Positions 8,901-16,675 of a stretch of DNA of 35,918 bases are shown here, in pieces. The position numbers were made by a program, and so were the translations under genes. Source of the DNA: Rikenella microfusus (GTDB lineage: Bacteria; Bacteroidota; Bacteroidia; Bacteroidales; VadinHA17); the NCBI GenBank assembly GCA_022736275.1, contig DZBJ01000023.1, positions 12,154 to 48,071 on the forward strand, in the 5' to 3' direction. Numbering within the stretch: position 1 is the stretch's first letter; each line of letters opens with the position of its first letter. The notes below the pieces were generated by a model. The model worked only from the letters and a program-made list of their open reading frames with translations. It searched no databases and was not told the DNA's origin.

Positions 8901-9617
8901 CTCGCGCGCACTGAACGCGAGATGGCATGGCGTGAGATGGCCAGGCAGATAGCCCACGAGATTAAGAACCCGCTGACACCGATGAAACTTAATGTACAGC
9001 AGCTGTTCAAATGGTGGAATGACAAGGTGCCGGATTTTGATGCAAAGCTCAGGGGCTTCACTGAAAACCAGATCGAATATATTGACAACCTTTCAAACAT
9101 TGCTTCGGCCTTCTCTTATTTTGCCAGGTTACCCGGAGCTGAACCGGCTGAGGTTGATGTCATTGCACAGCTAAAGACCACCCTTGGCATGTTCGGCACG
9201 TCAGGAAACGCAACCATAACTCTCGATACCGGCAACATAAGCAAAGCAATTGTGATGGCTGACAGGGAACATCTTAACGGCATATTCTCCAATCTCCTCA
9301 AGAACGCCCTGCAGGCTATCCCCTCAGGCAGGAAGGGAGAAATAAGGATTGTTGTTGCCGAGGCCCCGGACAGGATTAAAATAAGTTTCATTGACAACGG
9401 GTCGGGCATCCGCGACGAACTTATCCCCAGGATGTTCACACCTAATTTTACCACAAAATCGTCAGGGATGGGACTCGGGCTCTCTATTGTCAAGCGCTAT
9501 GTGGAGACTGCCGGAGGGACTATATCTTTTGATACTGAGCATGATAACGGAACAACATTCACAGTGGAGCTTCCGCTGCTGTATACCATTGAGCACGACG
9601 GCACGGAGGGCATCTAA
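5904..9617 (+). CDS. Giant multi-pass sensor histidine kinase (NtrY-like core)
   Basis: A 1237-residue membrane histidine kinase. Order: TM1 (about 10-26); first extracytoplasmic domain (about 30-195); a block of about eight hydrophobic segments (about 204-466); a second soluble region (about 470-705); two TM segments (near 711 and 751); a third sensor domain (about 780-918); TM near 922-944; HAMP (about 946-995); HisKA with phospho-acceptor His1018 in AHEIKNPLTPM; and HATPase_c with N-box NLLKNALQA (near 1130), DNGSGI (near 1164), FTPNFTTK and GMGLGLSIV (near 1189). All catalytic boxes are intact, so it should autophosphorylate. The core resembles NtrY-type kinases. No response regulator is in the window, so the output is unknown. 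It starts 4 bases after rlmH and is 58 bases upstream of the surface-protein operon, which it might control. Confidence 0.9.
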   Translation: MKGRLKDIRTVIVALLVAAALAAGADQLYFSDLEWRLRTSRMDARLSDQEKRAALLLGEVGRQIEEAGDPSVMFINSTGMDAQEMGVTILVYDEEKIAYWSSNSFDFPATYEERFDTHKPIFFSNKWFIPVHRQAGKFEMLALINVYRQFPIANNILRSGFAASYWLPASANITLDESASDFHINGSEKEFHFGLVFPEKKPNTIFIIVPVLLWFVFLFLMVRLVVLAAGHYGRKAGEALSIIQASAALMLIYLVVLLTGVPPSVRSTELFSPFLWSAGRLMPSVGHAILLGLLIVSGLKLIFRSESFNSQWNREGFMRLSVPGAVIAAGFVFFLMGEAFFTDLVLNSAISFEAFRILDMTFMSLAGFVAVMLLLTVPVILFIRACRMMKEWPLKTNLVVAAVAALVLPFACLLFTGCTAPGMLYILLLFLAVLLWQRKSYSEISLIILFSFLTGVFATALVMRFSDVREERNMKVMAISLANDNDMVAEGMLIDMWPSLQNDTILSRLMSRETISPAEINVVYRYLEDKYFNGYWENYDLNMVICRNDSPLDLASTGSSAENCFAWFDNRIRNEGDPITGTGFWFMNNHLGRAWYFSSLLYEVSPSLTNGLFIELVSHIETYLSGYPELLLDGTHQRFPRLKNISYAKYSDSLLVLRSGDYPYDNLISPDQEGSGEYMFVRTGGYKHLHYKRGEMTLVLTTESVKLIDRVITLAYMLIIILVYSFAVLIIFTRHPADLLNFNTFRRRLQLSFAAVLSVVFIVIIAGALILSTRQFRSNHTRVIREKAKSLSIELEHKLSSEQTLEEGWQTADYPTLNHLLVKFSNVFFTDVNLYSRSGMLLATSRPEVFSRRLEGSMIDPVAYGVLSEAGKEEYIGEESIGELRYLSAYLPFYNDDGEFLAWLNVPYFEMQNLLTREVSNLVVTLINFTLLLLVLMMWVAVFLSERITSPLYMLQKAMSSVVYGKKNEHISYSSRDEIGELVKQYNRMTDELEESAGKLARTEREMAWREMARQIAHEIKNPLTPMKLNVQQLFKWWNDKVPDFDAKLRGFTENQIEYIDNLSNIASAFSYFARLPGAEPAEVDVIAQLKTTLGMFGTSGNATITLDTGNISKAIVMADREHLNGIFSNLLKNALQAIPSGRKGEIRIVVAEAPDRIKISFIDNGSGIRDELIPRMFTPNFTTKSSGMGLGLSIVKRYVETAGGTISFDTEHDNGTTFTVELPLLYTIEHDGTEGI

Positions 9618-9675
9618 AATAATCGGGCAAGTTTTGAGTTATTAATAAGTATTAAAGCAGATCATAAGCTCCACA

Positions 9676-12600
9676 ATGCCCCAAAGATTATCTGAAATAG
9701 CCAGGTGTTATATTACGATTCTCGTTTTTATACTATCCGGAGCGGGAGGCTTTCTGTCAGCTCAGACACCTCTTGTAACAGGGGAGATCAACAGATATTC
9801 AAGGGTAACATCCGTCGGTGCTAATTTTGTCGTAGTTGACGATCTGACAGGGTTTGCAACCGGCGATACAGTAATGGTTATACAGATGAACGGTGTCAGG
9901 ATTAATGCCGGTCAGACTCTGCAGGGCAATTATCAGAATGTGGAAGGCACTCCCGGAAGGTATGAGATTTTAATAATATCATCAATAAATAGTGTTAGCA
10001 GGACTGTCTCGTTCAGCCGTCTGCTCCTGCATGCCTACAGCGCCACGGCAAAGGTTCAGCTCATTAAAGTCAGGTCATACAGAAATGCGGTTGTCAACAC
10101 GGAGCTTACAGCTCAGGCATGGGACTCAGCTTCGGCCAGGGGCGGCGTTCTGGCCTTTATGGTCAAGGGAGTTTTGACACTTAATGCTGACATCAATCTC
10201 TCAGGCGTGGGTTTCAGGGGCGGCATTGCTTCTCAGGGAAACGGCAACTGCCAGAGATCTGATGACACCATGACCTATGAATCATACCCGGTCTCGTCGC
10301 GGGCGGCAGGTTACAAGGGTGAGGGTATTGGTTTCCTGACCTCAACAGGCTTGCCTCTTTATCCTGACTTCATGAAGGGCAAAGGGGCGAATATGACCGG
10401 TGGCGGCGGAGGCAACGGACGGTTCTCAGGCGGAGGCGGCGGGTCAAACTACGGTGCAGGAAGCGTTGGAGACAATGAAATGGCACCGGATATCTGCACC
10501 GGTTTGTTCCCGGGGGGGCGCGGTGGATTTAGGGTTGCAGATTATCCCACACTGTGGAACGGCATGTACCTGGGCGGCGGAGGCGGAGCTTCGGTCTGGC
10601 TGACAGTACCTTCCACATCTGACGGAGGAGAGGGAGGGGGAATAATCATAATCCACGCTGACACAATAAGAGGTAACGGGCGGCTTATAACCGCAAGCGG
10701 TGGCAACGGAAGCAACAATACAGCTGCCAGCAGCGGCGCCGCAGGCGGAGGTGCAGGTGGTTCGGTGGCCGTCAGCACAAGGTATTTCAACACTACACCT
10801 GTCATTAATGCCGACGGCGGCAAGGGTGGCGACAATGTCAACGAGAACGGTGCCGGCGGAGGTGGCGGAGGTGGACTTATATGGACCACCGGAGCCTTTC
10901 CGGGTACCGCAACCGTTGCGGGCGGACAGGGGGGCATACACAGCGCCGGCGACCCCAACAAGGACGGTCTGCCCGGAACGATAAGGAACAACCTTAACCT
11001 TCCGCTTAACGGATTCCTGTTCAATGAGATATACGTTTCCCACAACCAGACGATACTCGACTCGATCTGCGAGGGCATGATACCGCCCAAAATGACGGGC
11101 ACCAGGCCTGCAGGTGGAAGCGGAACCTATACATATCAGTGGCAGAAGAGCTATGACAACAGCACCTGGTCAGACGTACCGGGAACATCCATTGATTACA
11201 CGCCGGCATCAACCGAGGCGGTCACCCTCTGGTTCAGGAGGGTGGTCAATGACGGCGCCGGAATAACAGATATCAGCCTGCCTGTCCAAATCATTGTCCA
11301 TCCGCGCATAACCGGCAACCTGGTTGGCGCTGACACAACGCTATGTTATAACCAGGATCCACACGCCCTCTACCAGCTGAACGCCGGACCTGCGGGCGGT
11401 ACGGGTCTCTATTATTATCTGTGGGAGCAGAGCCCCGACAATGCTACATGGAGCGACGCATCCGGCACCTTCACCAACCAGAAGTATGACCCGCAGGCAC
11501 TGACAGCAACATCTTACTATCACAGGGAGGTCAGTTCAGGCGCATGTACTGACATCAGTGCGCCGGTCACCGTAACAATATTGCCATCCATCACCGCCAA
11601 CACGGTGGCAGCTGATCAGACAATATGCGAGGGGACCCTCTTCAGTAACCTTACAGGTGCCACTCCCGGTGGCGGAGCATCACCTTCATACTCGTACCAG
11701 TGGATGAGCAGTCCCGACAACAGCGTCTGGTCTGCTGCTTCCGCACCCAATAGCGGCATAAACTATGACCCGCAGGATGATTCACCAGGTACAACCTATT
11801 ACCGGCGCATGGTCTACAGCGGGCTGAATAACACCTGCCAGTCGACCAGCAATTCTGTTCAGATGACAGCTCACCCTACTATAACCAACAATACCATCTC
11901 TGCTGAGCAGACCATCTGTGAGGGCTCGGCTCCGGCCACTCTCGACGGCGCTCTGCCCGCCAACGGAGCCGGTGCTGGCACCTATGTCTACCAGTGGATG
12001 AGCAGCCTCAACGGAGTCTCCTTTACCAATATCTCCGGTGCCATCACCGAGGATCTGCCTGGCACAGCCCTGACAGCCAGCACGTGGTACAGGCGCGTTG
12101 TCACCTCATCAGCCTGCACCAGCACCAGCAATGACATAAAGATCACCGTCGACCCGCGGATCACAGCCTTCTCAATAGGGCTGCCTGCCCAGGGTCACGA
12201 TACAATTTGCACCGGTACGGCACCCGCACTGCTCTCAGGCATTCCAGCCGGAGGGCTCGGCACCTATACCTATGCATGGGCTTCGTCAACTGACAATGTG
12301 AACTTCACCGGCCTTCCTGCCATGACCCAGACATACCAGCCCGGCACACTCACTGCCACCACCTGGTTCCGCAGGACCGTCAGCTCAGGGGTCTGCTCTG
12401 AGAACTCCGTCTTCAGGATTACGGTGCTTCCGCTGATAACGGGCAACACAGTCGCTGCTGACCAGACAGTCTGCAATACCACGGCGCCTGCAGCGCTGTC
12501 AGGAAGCCTGCCTGCCGGTGGTGACGGCATTTTCAGGTACCTGTGGGAGAGCAAAGCCACCTCCGCACCCGGCTGGACAAATGCTCCGGGAGCCAACACT

Positions 12601-13287
12601 GCGGCAAGCTATCAGCCACCGCTGCTTGACGGAACAACCCAATTCAGAAGGAACGCCTGGTCCGGAGAGAATAACTGCTGCACCTCAGTCTCTGCCCCGG
12701 TGACGGTGACCATTGACATCATGCCCGTAAATATCAGTGCGGGGAGTGACAGGGATTTGCTCCCGTATCAGTTTGCGGCCCTGCTTGAAGGCAGCTTTGA
12801 CGGAGAGGGGACTGCAGCATGGAGTTATGACTTTGCATCCGGTGAGGGAGAACCTGTCTTTTCTGCTCCGGGAGAAAAAACAACCGAGGTCCGTAAGCTT
12901 GGATTCGGAGACAACACCTTTATATTCTCGGTGACCAACGGCAAATGTGTTGCGTCAGATGTGACGGTGACCCTGACCGTGCCAAAGCTGATCATTCCCC
13001 AGGGAATCACCCCCAACGGTGATAACATAAATGACTACTTTAATATTGAGGGCCTTGAGTTTACATACAACGAGCTGGTGATCATCAATACCGGCGGAGC
13101 TGTTGTTTACAAAACTGAAGATTACCGGAGTGATGACCCCGACAATGCATGGACCGGCCTCGACCTTAGCGGAAATGAAGTACCGGAGGGCACCTATTAT
13201 TTCCTGCTCACCATCAGGGGAGCGCAGGACATAAGTGTGCCCGAATACACTGCCAATATAAGCGGATTTGTAATTCTGAAGAGATAG
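9676..13287 (+). CDS. Secreted modular surface protein with CHU_C (type IX) C-terminal domain
   Basis: A 1203-residue exported protein, probably a cell-surface adhesin. A signal peptide ends near residue 30 (FLSAQ). Residues 31-450 form an unassigned N-terminal domain containing several Gly-rich loops (GGGGGNGRFSGGGGG near 241; more near 295, 355 and 395). Residues about 455-1015 are six tandem Ig/PKD-like modules of 92-97 residues, each with a TxCEG-type Cys, a YTYQW or similar core and a C-terminal Cys. A divergent seventh Ig-like module follows. The last about 100 residues (IIPQGITPNGDNINDYF ... GTYYFLLTI ... SGFVILKR) are the gliding-motility-associated CHU_C domain, a type IX secretion signal. 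The gene is followed after one base by a PorP/SprF gene, the arrangement seen for SprB-SprF. The exact ligand is unknown. Confidence 0.9.
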   Translation: MPQRLSEIARCYITILVFILSGAGGFLSAQTPLVTGEINRYSRVTSVGANFVVVDDLTGFATGDTVMVIQMNGVRINAGQTLQGNYQNVEGTPGRYEILIISSINSVSRTVSFSRLLLHAYSATAKVQLIKVRSYRNAVVNTELTAQAWDSASARGGVLAFMVKGVLTLNADINLSGVGFRGGIASQGNGNCQRSDDTMTYESYPVSSRAAGYKGEGIGFLTSTGLPLYPDFMKGKGANMTGGGGGNGRFSGGGGGSNYGAGSVGDNEMAPDICTGLFPGGRGGFRVADYPTLWNGMYLGGGGGASVWLTVPSTSDGGEGGGIIIIHADTIRGNGRLITASGGNGSNNTAASSGAAGGGAGGSVAVSTRYFNTTPVINADGGKGGDNVNENGAGGGGGGGLIWTTGAFPGTATVAGGQGGIHSAGDPNKDGLPGTIRNNLNLPLNGFLFNEIYVSHNQTILDSICEGMIPPKMTGTRPAGGSGTYTYQWQKSYDNSTWSDVPGTSIDYTPASTEAVTLWFRRVVNDGAGITDISLPVQIIVHPRITGNLVGADTTLCYNQDPHALYQLNAGPAGGTGLYYYLWEQSPDNATWSDASGTFTNQKYDPQALTATSYYHREVSSGACTDISAPVTVTILPSITANTVAADQTICEGTLFSNLTGATPGGGASPSYSYQWMSSPDNSVWSAASAPNSGINYDPQDDSPGTTYYRRMVYSGLNNTCQSTSNSVQMTAHPTITNNTISAEQTICEGSAPATLDGALPANGAGAGTYVYQWMSSLNGVSFTNISGAITEDLPGTALTASTWYRRVVTSSACTSTSNDIKITVDPRITAFSIGLPAQGHDTICTGTAPALLSGIPAGGLGTYTYAWASSTDNVNFTGLPAMTQTYQPGTLTATTWFRRTVSSGVCSENSVFRITVLPLITGNTVAADQTVCNTTAPAALSGSLPAGGDGIFRYLWESKATSAPGWTNAPGANTAASYQPPLLDGTTQFRRNAWSGENNCCTSVSAPVTVTIDIMPVNISAGSDRDLLPYQFAALLEGSFDGEGTAAWSYDFASGEGEPVFSAPGEKTTEVRKLGFGDNTFIFSVTNGKCVASDVTVTLTVPKLIIPQGITPNGDNINDYFNIEGLEFTYNELVIINTGGAVVYKTEDYRSDDPDNAWTGLDLSGNEVPEGTYYFLLTIRGAQDISVPEYTANISGFVILKR
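11035..12726 (+). repeat. Six tandem Ig/PKD-like modules within the surface protein
   Basis: Protein-level repeats with boundaries near 11035, 11311, 11593, 11884, 12163 and 12439 (about 276-291 bases each). The recurring pattern is [T]xNTVxADQTICEG, then GxxPAGGxGTYTYQW, then SxDNxxW, then YxPxxLTATTWYRRxVSSxxC, then VxVTVxPxI. Two Cys per module suggest a disulfide. Modules have diverged at DNA level, so the array is old rather than a recent expansion. Confidence 0.8.
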
Positions 13288-13288
13288 C

Positions 13289-14218
13289 ATGAAGGGAAAG
13301 CACATCATACTTCTGTTTCTGGCAGTCGCTCTTCAGCAGGCTCTTTCAGCGCAGCAAACGCCGATTACGAGTCAGTACCTGACCAACGGACTGATAATTA
13401 ACCCGGCTTACGCAGGCACCCGTGGCGCACTCAGCGCCAACCTCTCATACCGCAAGCAGTGGGCCCAGATAATAGGAGCACCACAGTTCCAGAACCTGTC
13501 GCTTCACAGTCCCATAAACAAGCGTGAGAAGGTGGCGCTGGGGCTGGTGGCTGAATACATGACCTACGGTGTGACAAAGGATATCGGCATCTATGGATAC
13601 TACGCCTACAACGTACGCCTGGGAAAGGGAAGGCTCTCAATGGGACTCAGGGGCGGCGCCGATCTCAGCAATACAAATTACAATAATCTGCAGTTTCCTG
13701 CCGGCAATCCGCAGGACCCTCTCCTGATGGGTGACATAAAATACACAATGCCCAATGTCGGAGCCGGATTCTATTATTATACTGACAGGTTCTTTGCCGG
13801 ACTGTCAGTGCCTTCAATCCTGACTTACCAGAATGATGCGGAGAATGAGACAGGACTCTCGCCCGATTTCATGATGTTCAAGACATACTTCCTGACCGGG
13901 ACCCTGATAAATTTTTCCGATGCATTAAAGGTCAAACCTTCAGTGCTTGTAAGATATTCAATGTCAGAACCCCTGGAAATGGATCTGAATGCAAACCTGA
14001 TCATTGCAGATCTGCTCTGGATCGGAGGGTCTTACAGGATTGCCGAGAAGGCGGCAGTGGCGCTTCTCGACCTTCAGGTAACACCTCAGTTTAAGATCGG
14101 ATACTCTTTCGATTACCAGCTTGGTCATCTTAACAGCTACACTTCAGGCACCCATGAAATCTCGTTGAGATATGAGTTTGAGTTTTCCGTAAGTGCAACA
14201 TCGCCAAGGTATTTCTGA
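13289..14218 (+). CDS. PorP/SprF family type IX secretion outer-membrane protein
   Basis: A 309-residue outer-membrane beta-barrel protein. A signal peptide (residues 1-20) ends in ALSAQQ. It is followed by the family-diagnostic start TPITSQYLTNGLIINPAYAGTRGALSANLSYRKQW, and shows later signatures such as YMTYGVTKDIGIYGYYAYN, MPNVGAGFYYYTDRFFAGLSVPSIL and a C-terminal strand ISLRYEFEF. Members include PorP, a core type IX component, and SprF, a partner needed to export one particular CHU_C-type cargo. Because it starts one base after a CHU_C protein gene, a dedicated SprF-like role for that cargo is the best inference. It is followed after 4 bases by the PD40 gene. Confidence 0.93.
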   Translation: MKGKHIILLFLAVALQQALSAQQTPITSQYLTNGLIINPAYAGTRGALSANLSYRKQWAQIIGAPQFQNLSLHSPINKREKVALGLVAEYMTYGVTKDIGIYGYYAYNVRLGKGRLSMGLRGGADLSNTNYNNLQFPAGNPQDPLLMGDIKYTMPNVGAGFYYYTDRFFAGLSVPSILTYQNDAENETGLSPDFMMFKTYFLTGTLINFSDALKVKPSVLVRYSMSEPLEMDLNANLIIADLLWIGGSYRIAEKAAVALLDLQVTPQFKIGYSFDYQLGHLNSYTSGTHEISLRYEFEFSVSATSPRYF

Positions 14219-14222
14219 AAGA

Positions 14223-15668
14223 ATGAAGAGACTTCTGAAACATATTGCATTTGCATCCTTCGTGCTGTTTCTATCTGTTCCGGTACTTAACGGACAGGCA
14301 AAAGGCACTTTCGAGGTCTTGAATGTATCAGCCATCTCATCGGGTTCAGACGACATGGCACCTGTTATCCTCAGTGACGGTATTCTCTTCTGTTCCAACA
14401 GGAAGGCCAACCCCTTCCTTACCAGGAAAAATCTTGAGGGGATAAGGCTCTATGAGCTGTACTTTGCCCCGTTCAATGAGGCAGGCGAACCTGGACGGCC
14501 GGTGCGGTTTGCAACCAATCTCGGAAAGGATGCAAACATCGGGCCTGCCTCTGTCACTTCAGACGGCAATACCCTTTATTTTACAAGGAATTATTCCGCC
14601 GGACGCAAGCTGAGCAAAAAGGAGCCGAACAGACTGGGCATTTTCACCGCAAAGCGGAGTGGTTCACAATGGACGGATATTCAGCCGTTTGAATATAACA
14701 ACACGGCATATAATCTTTCTTATCCATATGTATCTGCCGACGGCAGGTACCTCTTCTTCTGTTCCGACATGCCAGGAAGCATGGGTAAGTATGACATCTA
14801 CATGTGTGAGAAGATCAACGGCAGATGGAGTGAACCTGTCAGTCTGGGCAGCAGTGTCAACAGTGCCGATGCAGAGATACATCCGTTTCTTCACAGCTCC
14901 GGGAGGCTCTATTTTGCCTCTGACCGTCCCGGAGGCATGGGAGGCCTTGACATCTGGTATTCAAACCTGGCATTCGGGGTATGGACAAAACCTGTGTTGA
15001 TGACTGAGCCGATAAACTCATCTGCTGACGACTTTGCCTTCTATGCCGCCCAGGGAGGTTTGCAGGGTTACTTTTCCTCAAACCGCCGCAATTACAGTGA
15101 CGACATCTATAGTTTCGCATCAACCATTATTAGATGGTCTGCCTGCGACACCATTCAAAAGAACATTTACTGCTATGAGTTCATCGAGGAGACCGCACTG
15201 AAGCAGGATACAGTTAAAACAGGATTCAGGTGGGAGTGGAACTTCGGCGACGGGACCCGGGCAGCCGGCATCACTGCCGAACACTGCTATCCAGGTCCGG
15301 GCATCTATGATGTTACCCTTGATATAGTGAACCTCATAACCGGAGCTGTTGAAAAAAGGCAAGCTTCATATGAACTGGAAATAACCGATGTTGCCCAGCC
15401 CATGATCACATCGCCCGACAGTATCAAGGCGGGTGAGGCGCTGGTACTTGATGCAGGCAAAACATATCTGCCGGGGATGGAGATAGGCAGATACTACTGG
15501 AACTTCGGTGACGAAACCGTTGCAGTGGGAATGGAAGCAACCAAGGTTTATACGGTTCCCGGGAAATATAACATTCAGCTGATCGTTAGTTCAGTTCCGG
15601 GGCCGGGTGGCGTTGTACGTGAGGTTTGTGTCTGCAAGGACATTGAGGTTACTGCAAACGGAAATTAA
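14223..15668 (+). CDS. Secreted PD40 beta-propeller protein with two PKD domains
   Basis: A 481-residue exported protein. ATG 14223 is chosen because it starts a clean signal peptide (MKRLLKHIAFASFVLFLSVP, cleavage after NGQA); a frame extending to 14193 would overlap the preceding gene. Residues about 35-300 carry PD40/WD40-like propeller blades (ILFCSNRK, NTLYFTRNY, RYLFFCSDMPGSMGKYDIY, LYFASDRPGGMGGLDIWYS, GYFSSNRRNYSDDIY), as in the periplasmic part of type IX-associated PorE/OmpA-like proteins. Two PKD domains follow (RWEWNFGDGT near 333 and RYYWNFGDE near 423). It lacks an OmpA peptidoglycan-binding domain. It probably binds or scaffolds the cargo or barrel encoded upstream; this is inferred from position. 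Confidence 0.85.
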   Translation: MKRLLKHIAFASFVLFLSVPVLNGQAKGTFEVLNVSAISSGSDDMAPVILSDGILFCSNRKANPFLTRKNLEGIRLYELYFAPFNEAGEPGRPVRFATNLGKDANIGPASVTSDGNTLYFTRNYSAGRKLSKKEPNRLGIFTAKRSGSQWTDIQPFEYNNTAYNLSYPYVSADGRYLFFCSDMPGSMGKYDIYMCEKINGRWSEPVSLGSSVNSADAEIHPFLHSSGRLYFASDRPGGMGGLDIWYSNLAFGVWTKPVLMTEPINSSADDFAFYAAQGGLQGYFSSNRRNYSDDIYSFASTIIRWSACDTIQKNIYCYEFIEETALKQDTVKTGFRWEWNFGDGTRAAGITAEHCYPGPGIYDVTLDIVNLITGAVEKRQASYELEITDVAQPMITSPDSIKAGEALVLDAGKTYLPGMEIGRYYWNFGDETVAVGMEATKVYTVPGKYNIQLIVSSVPGPGGVVREVCVCKDIEVTANGN

Positions 15669-15686
15669 TTACTTTTAAAAACGAAA

Positions 15687-16673
15687 ATGAGAGTTACCCG
15701 CCATATACTGTCACTTATTCTTGCCCTTACCATTGTCACCCCCTCTCTGGTCAGCGCCCAGGAGGTGCCGGGCCCGGATGAGAACGTGCCATTCCTGATC
15801 ACTTTCGGGCCTAAGGCTGCAACATCATGGGGTGATGACGATTTCTCGCAGACGTTTTTCTTTACAATACCTGTAGACTACAAGGATCCTTTCTATATCC
15901 GGATATATGACCCTGACATTGGCGGCAAAACGGATGAGCTGAACAACTTCTGGGACACCCGGATGGCCTATTCGGTATACGGAGGCAAGGGTTGCTATAC
16001 CCACCCCGACGCCAAGGGCATCAGTCCGGCCGGCAACTACAAGAGCGGAACACTGCTCGCCACACGCACCTTCGGCATGGATAACAAGTTTGATGAACGC
16101 TGGTTCACATTCGGGCCGTTCAATCCTGCTGACGGGGAATACTACCCGAAGTTCTCAAGCAATGTCTTCAAGATTATCTGTGACGGCATATCGGGTGATG
16201 ACGGCAATCTCTACAGGTATGCCCTTTCAAGAAGAGCTGACGCAAATGTTCCCATTGATGGCGCCAATGCCTTTACCTATGAGTATACCTTCAGGATGTG
16301 GAACAACAATGACACCTCATTCGTCTCACATATCTATCCTTATATTGACAGCGGATGCGTTTACATCCAGCAGAGGAACTTCGACTGGGACAGTGACGGC
16401 GATTTTATTGTCGTCTCAGTAGAACGAAAGGGACAGGTAATGCCCCTCTCCGCAGAAGACCACTGGACTGAATCGCGCATGCCTATTCTTGAGGCTGAGA
16501 TAGGCAAGTCTCTCGACTTCCGTTTCTACAAGAGAAGGGGAGAGCTTGTAAAGAACAACAATGTGGTTATGACGGTGGAAAACCAGTACGGTGAAAACCT
16601 TCAGTTCTTCAGCGCCCCGATCGGGGGAGTTCCCGTTTATAAGCCACGGATAAAGGTAGTACCCAAGAAATAA
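15687..16673 (+). CDS. Exported protein of unknown function
   Basis: A 328-residue protein I do not assign to a known family. A signal peptide is clear (RHILSLILALTIVTPSLVSA then QE). The mature part is rich in aromatic and acidic residues and looks all-beta: TFFFTIPVDYKDPFYIRIYDPDIGG, RMAYSVYGGKGCYTHPDAKG, RTFGMDNKFDERWFTFGPF, YEYTFRMWNNND, FDWDSDGDFIVVSVERKG. No membrane segment follows the signal peptide and no type IX C-terminal domain is evident, so it is probably periplasmic. It lies 18 bases after the PD40 gene and 2 bases before the propeller/SpoIIE gene, so it belongs to the same operon. A periplasmic ligand or partner for the downstream sensor is a plausible but unproven role. Confidence 0.75.
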   Translation: MRVTRHILSLILALTIVTPSLVSAQEVPGPDENVPFLITFGPKAATSWGDDDFSQTFFFTIPVDYKDPFYIRIYDPDIGGKTDELNNFWDTRMAYSVYGGKGCYTHPDAKGISPAGNYKSGTLLATRTFGMDNKFDERWFTFGPFNPADGEYYPKFSSNVFKIICDGISGDDGNLYRYALSRRADANVPIDGANAFTYEYTFRMWNNNDTSFVSHIYPYIDSGCVYIQQRNFDWDSDGDFIVVSVERKGQVMPLSAEDHWTESRMPILEAEIGKSLDFRFYKRRGELVKNNNVVMTVENQYGENLQFFSAPIGGVPVYKPRIKVVPKK

Positions 16674-16675
16674 GC

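Noticed and set aside
10390..10900. GGC/GGA-rich repeats as a possible CRISPR or satellite array
   Set aside because: They are in-frame Gly codons with irregular spacing and no conserved repeat-spacer structure.
10444..11102. Long reverse-strand open frames, one very Pro-rich
   Set aside because: Poly-Gly codons on the forward strand read as Pro/Ala-rich frames in reverse; composition artefact of the Gly-rich domain.
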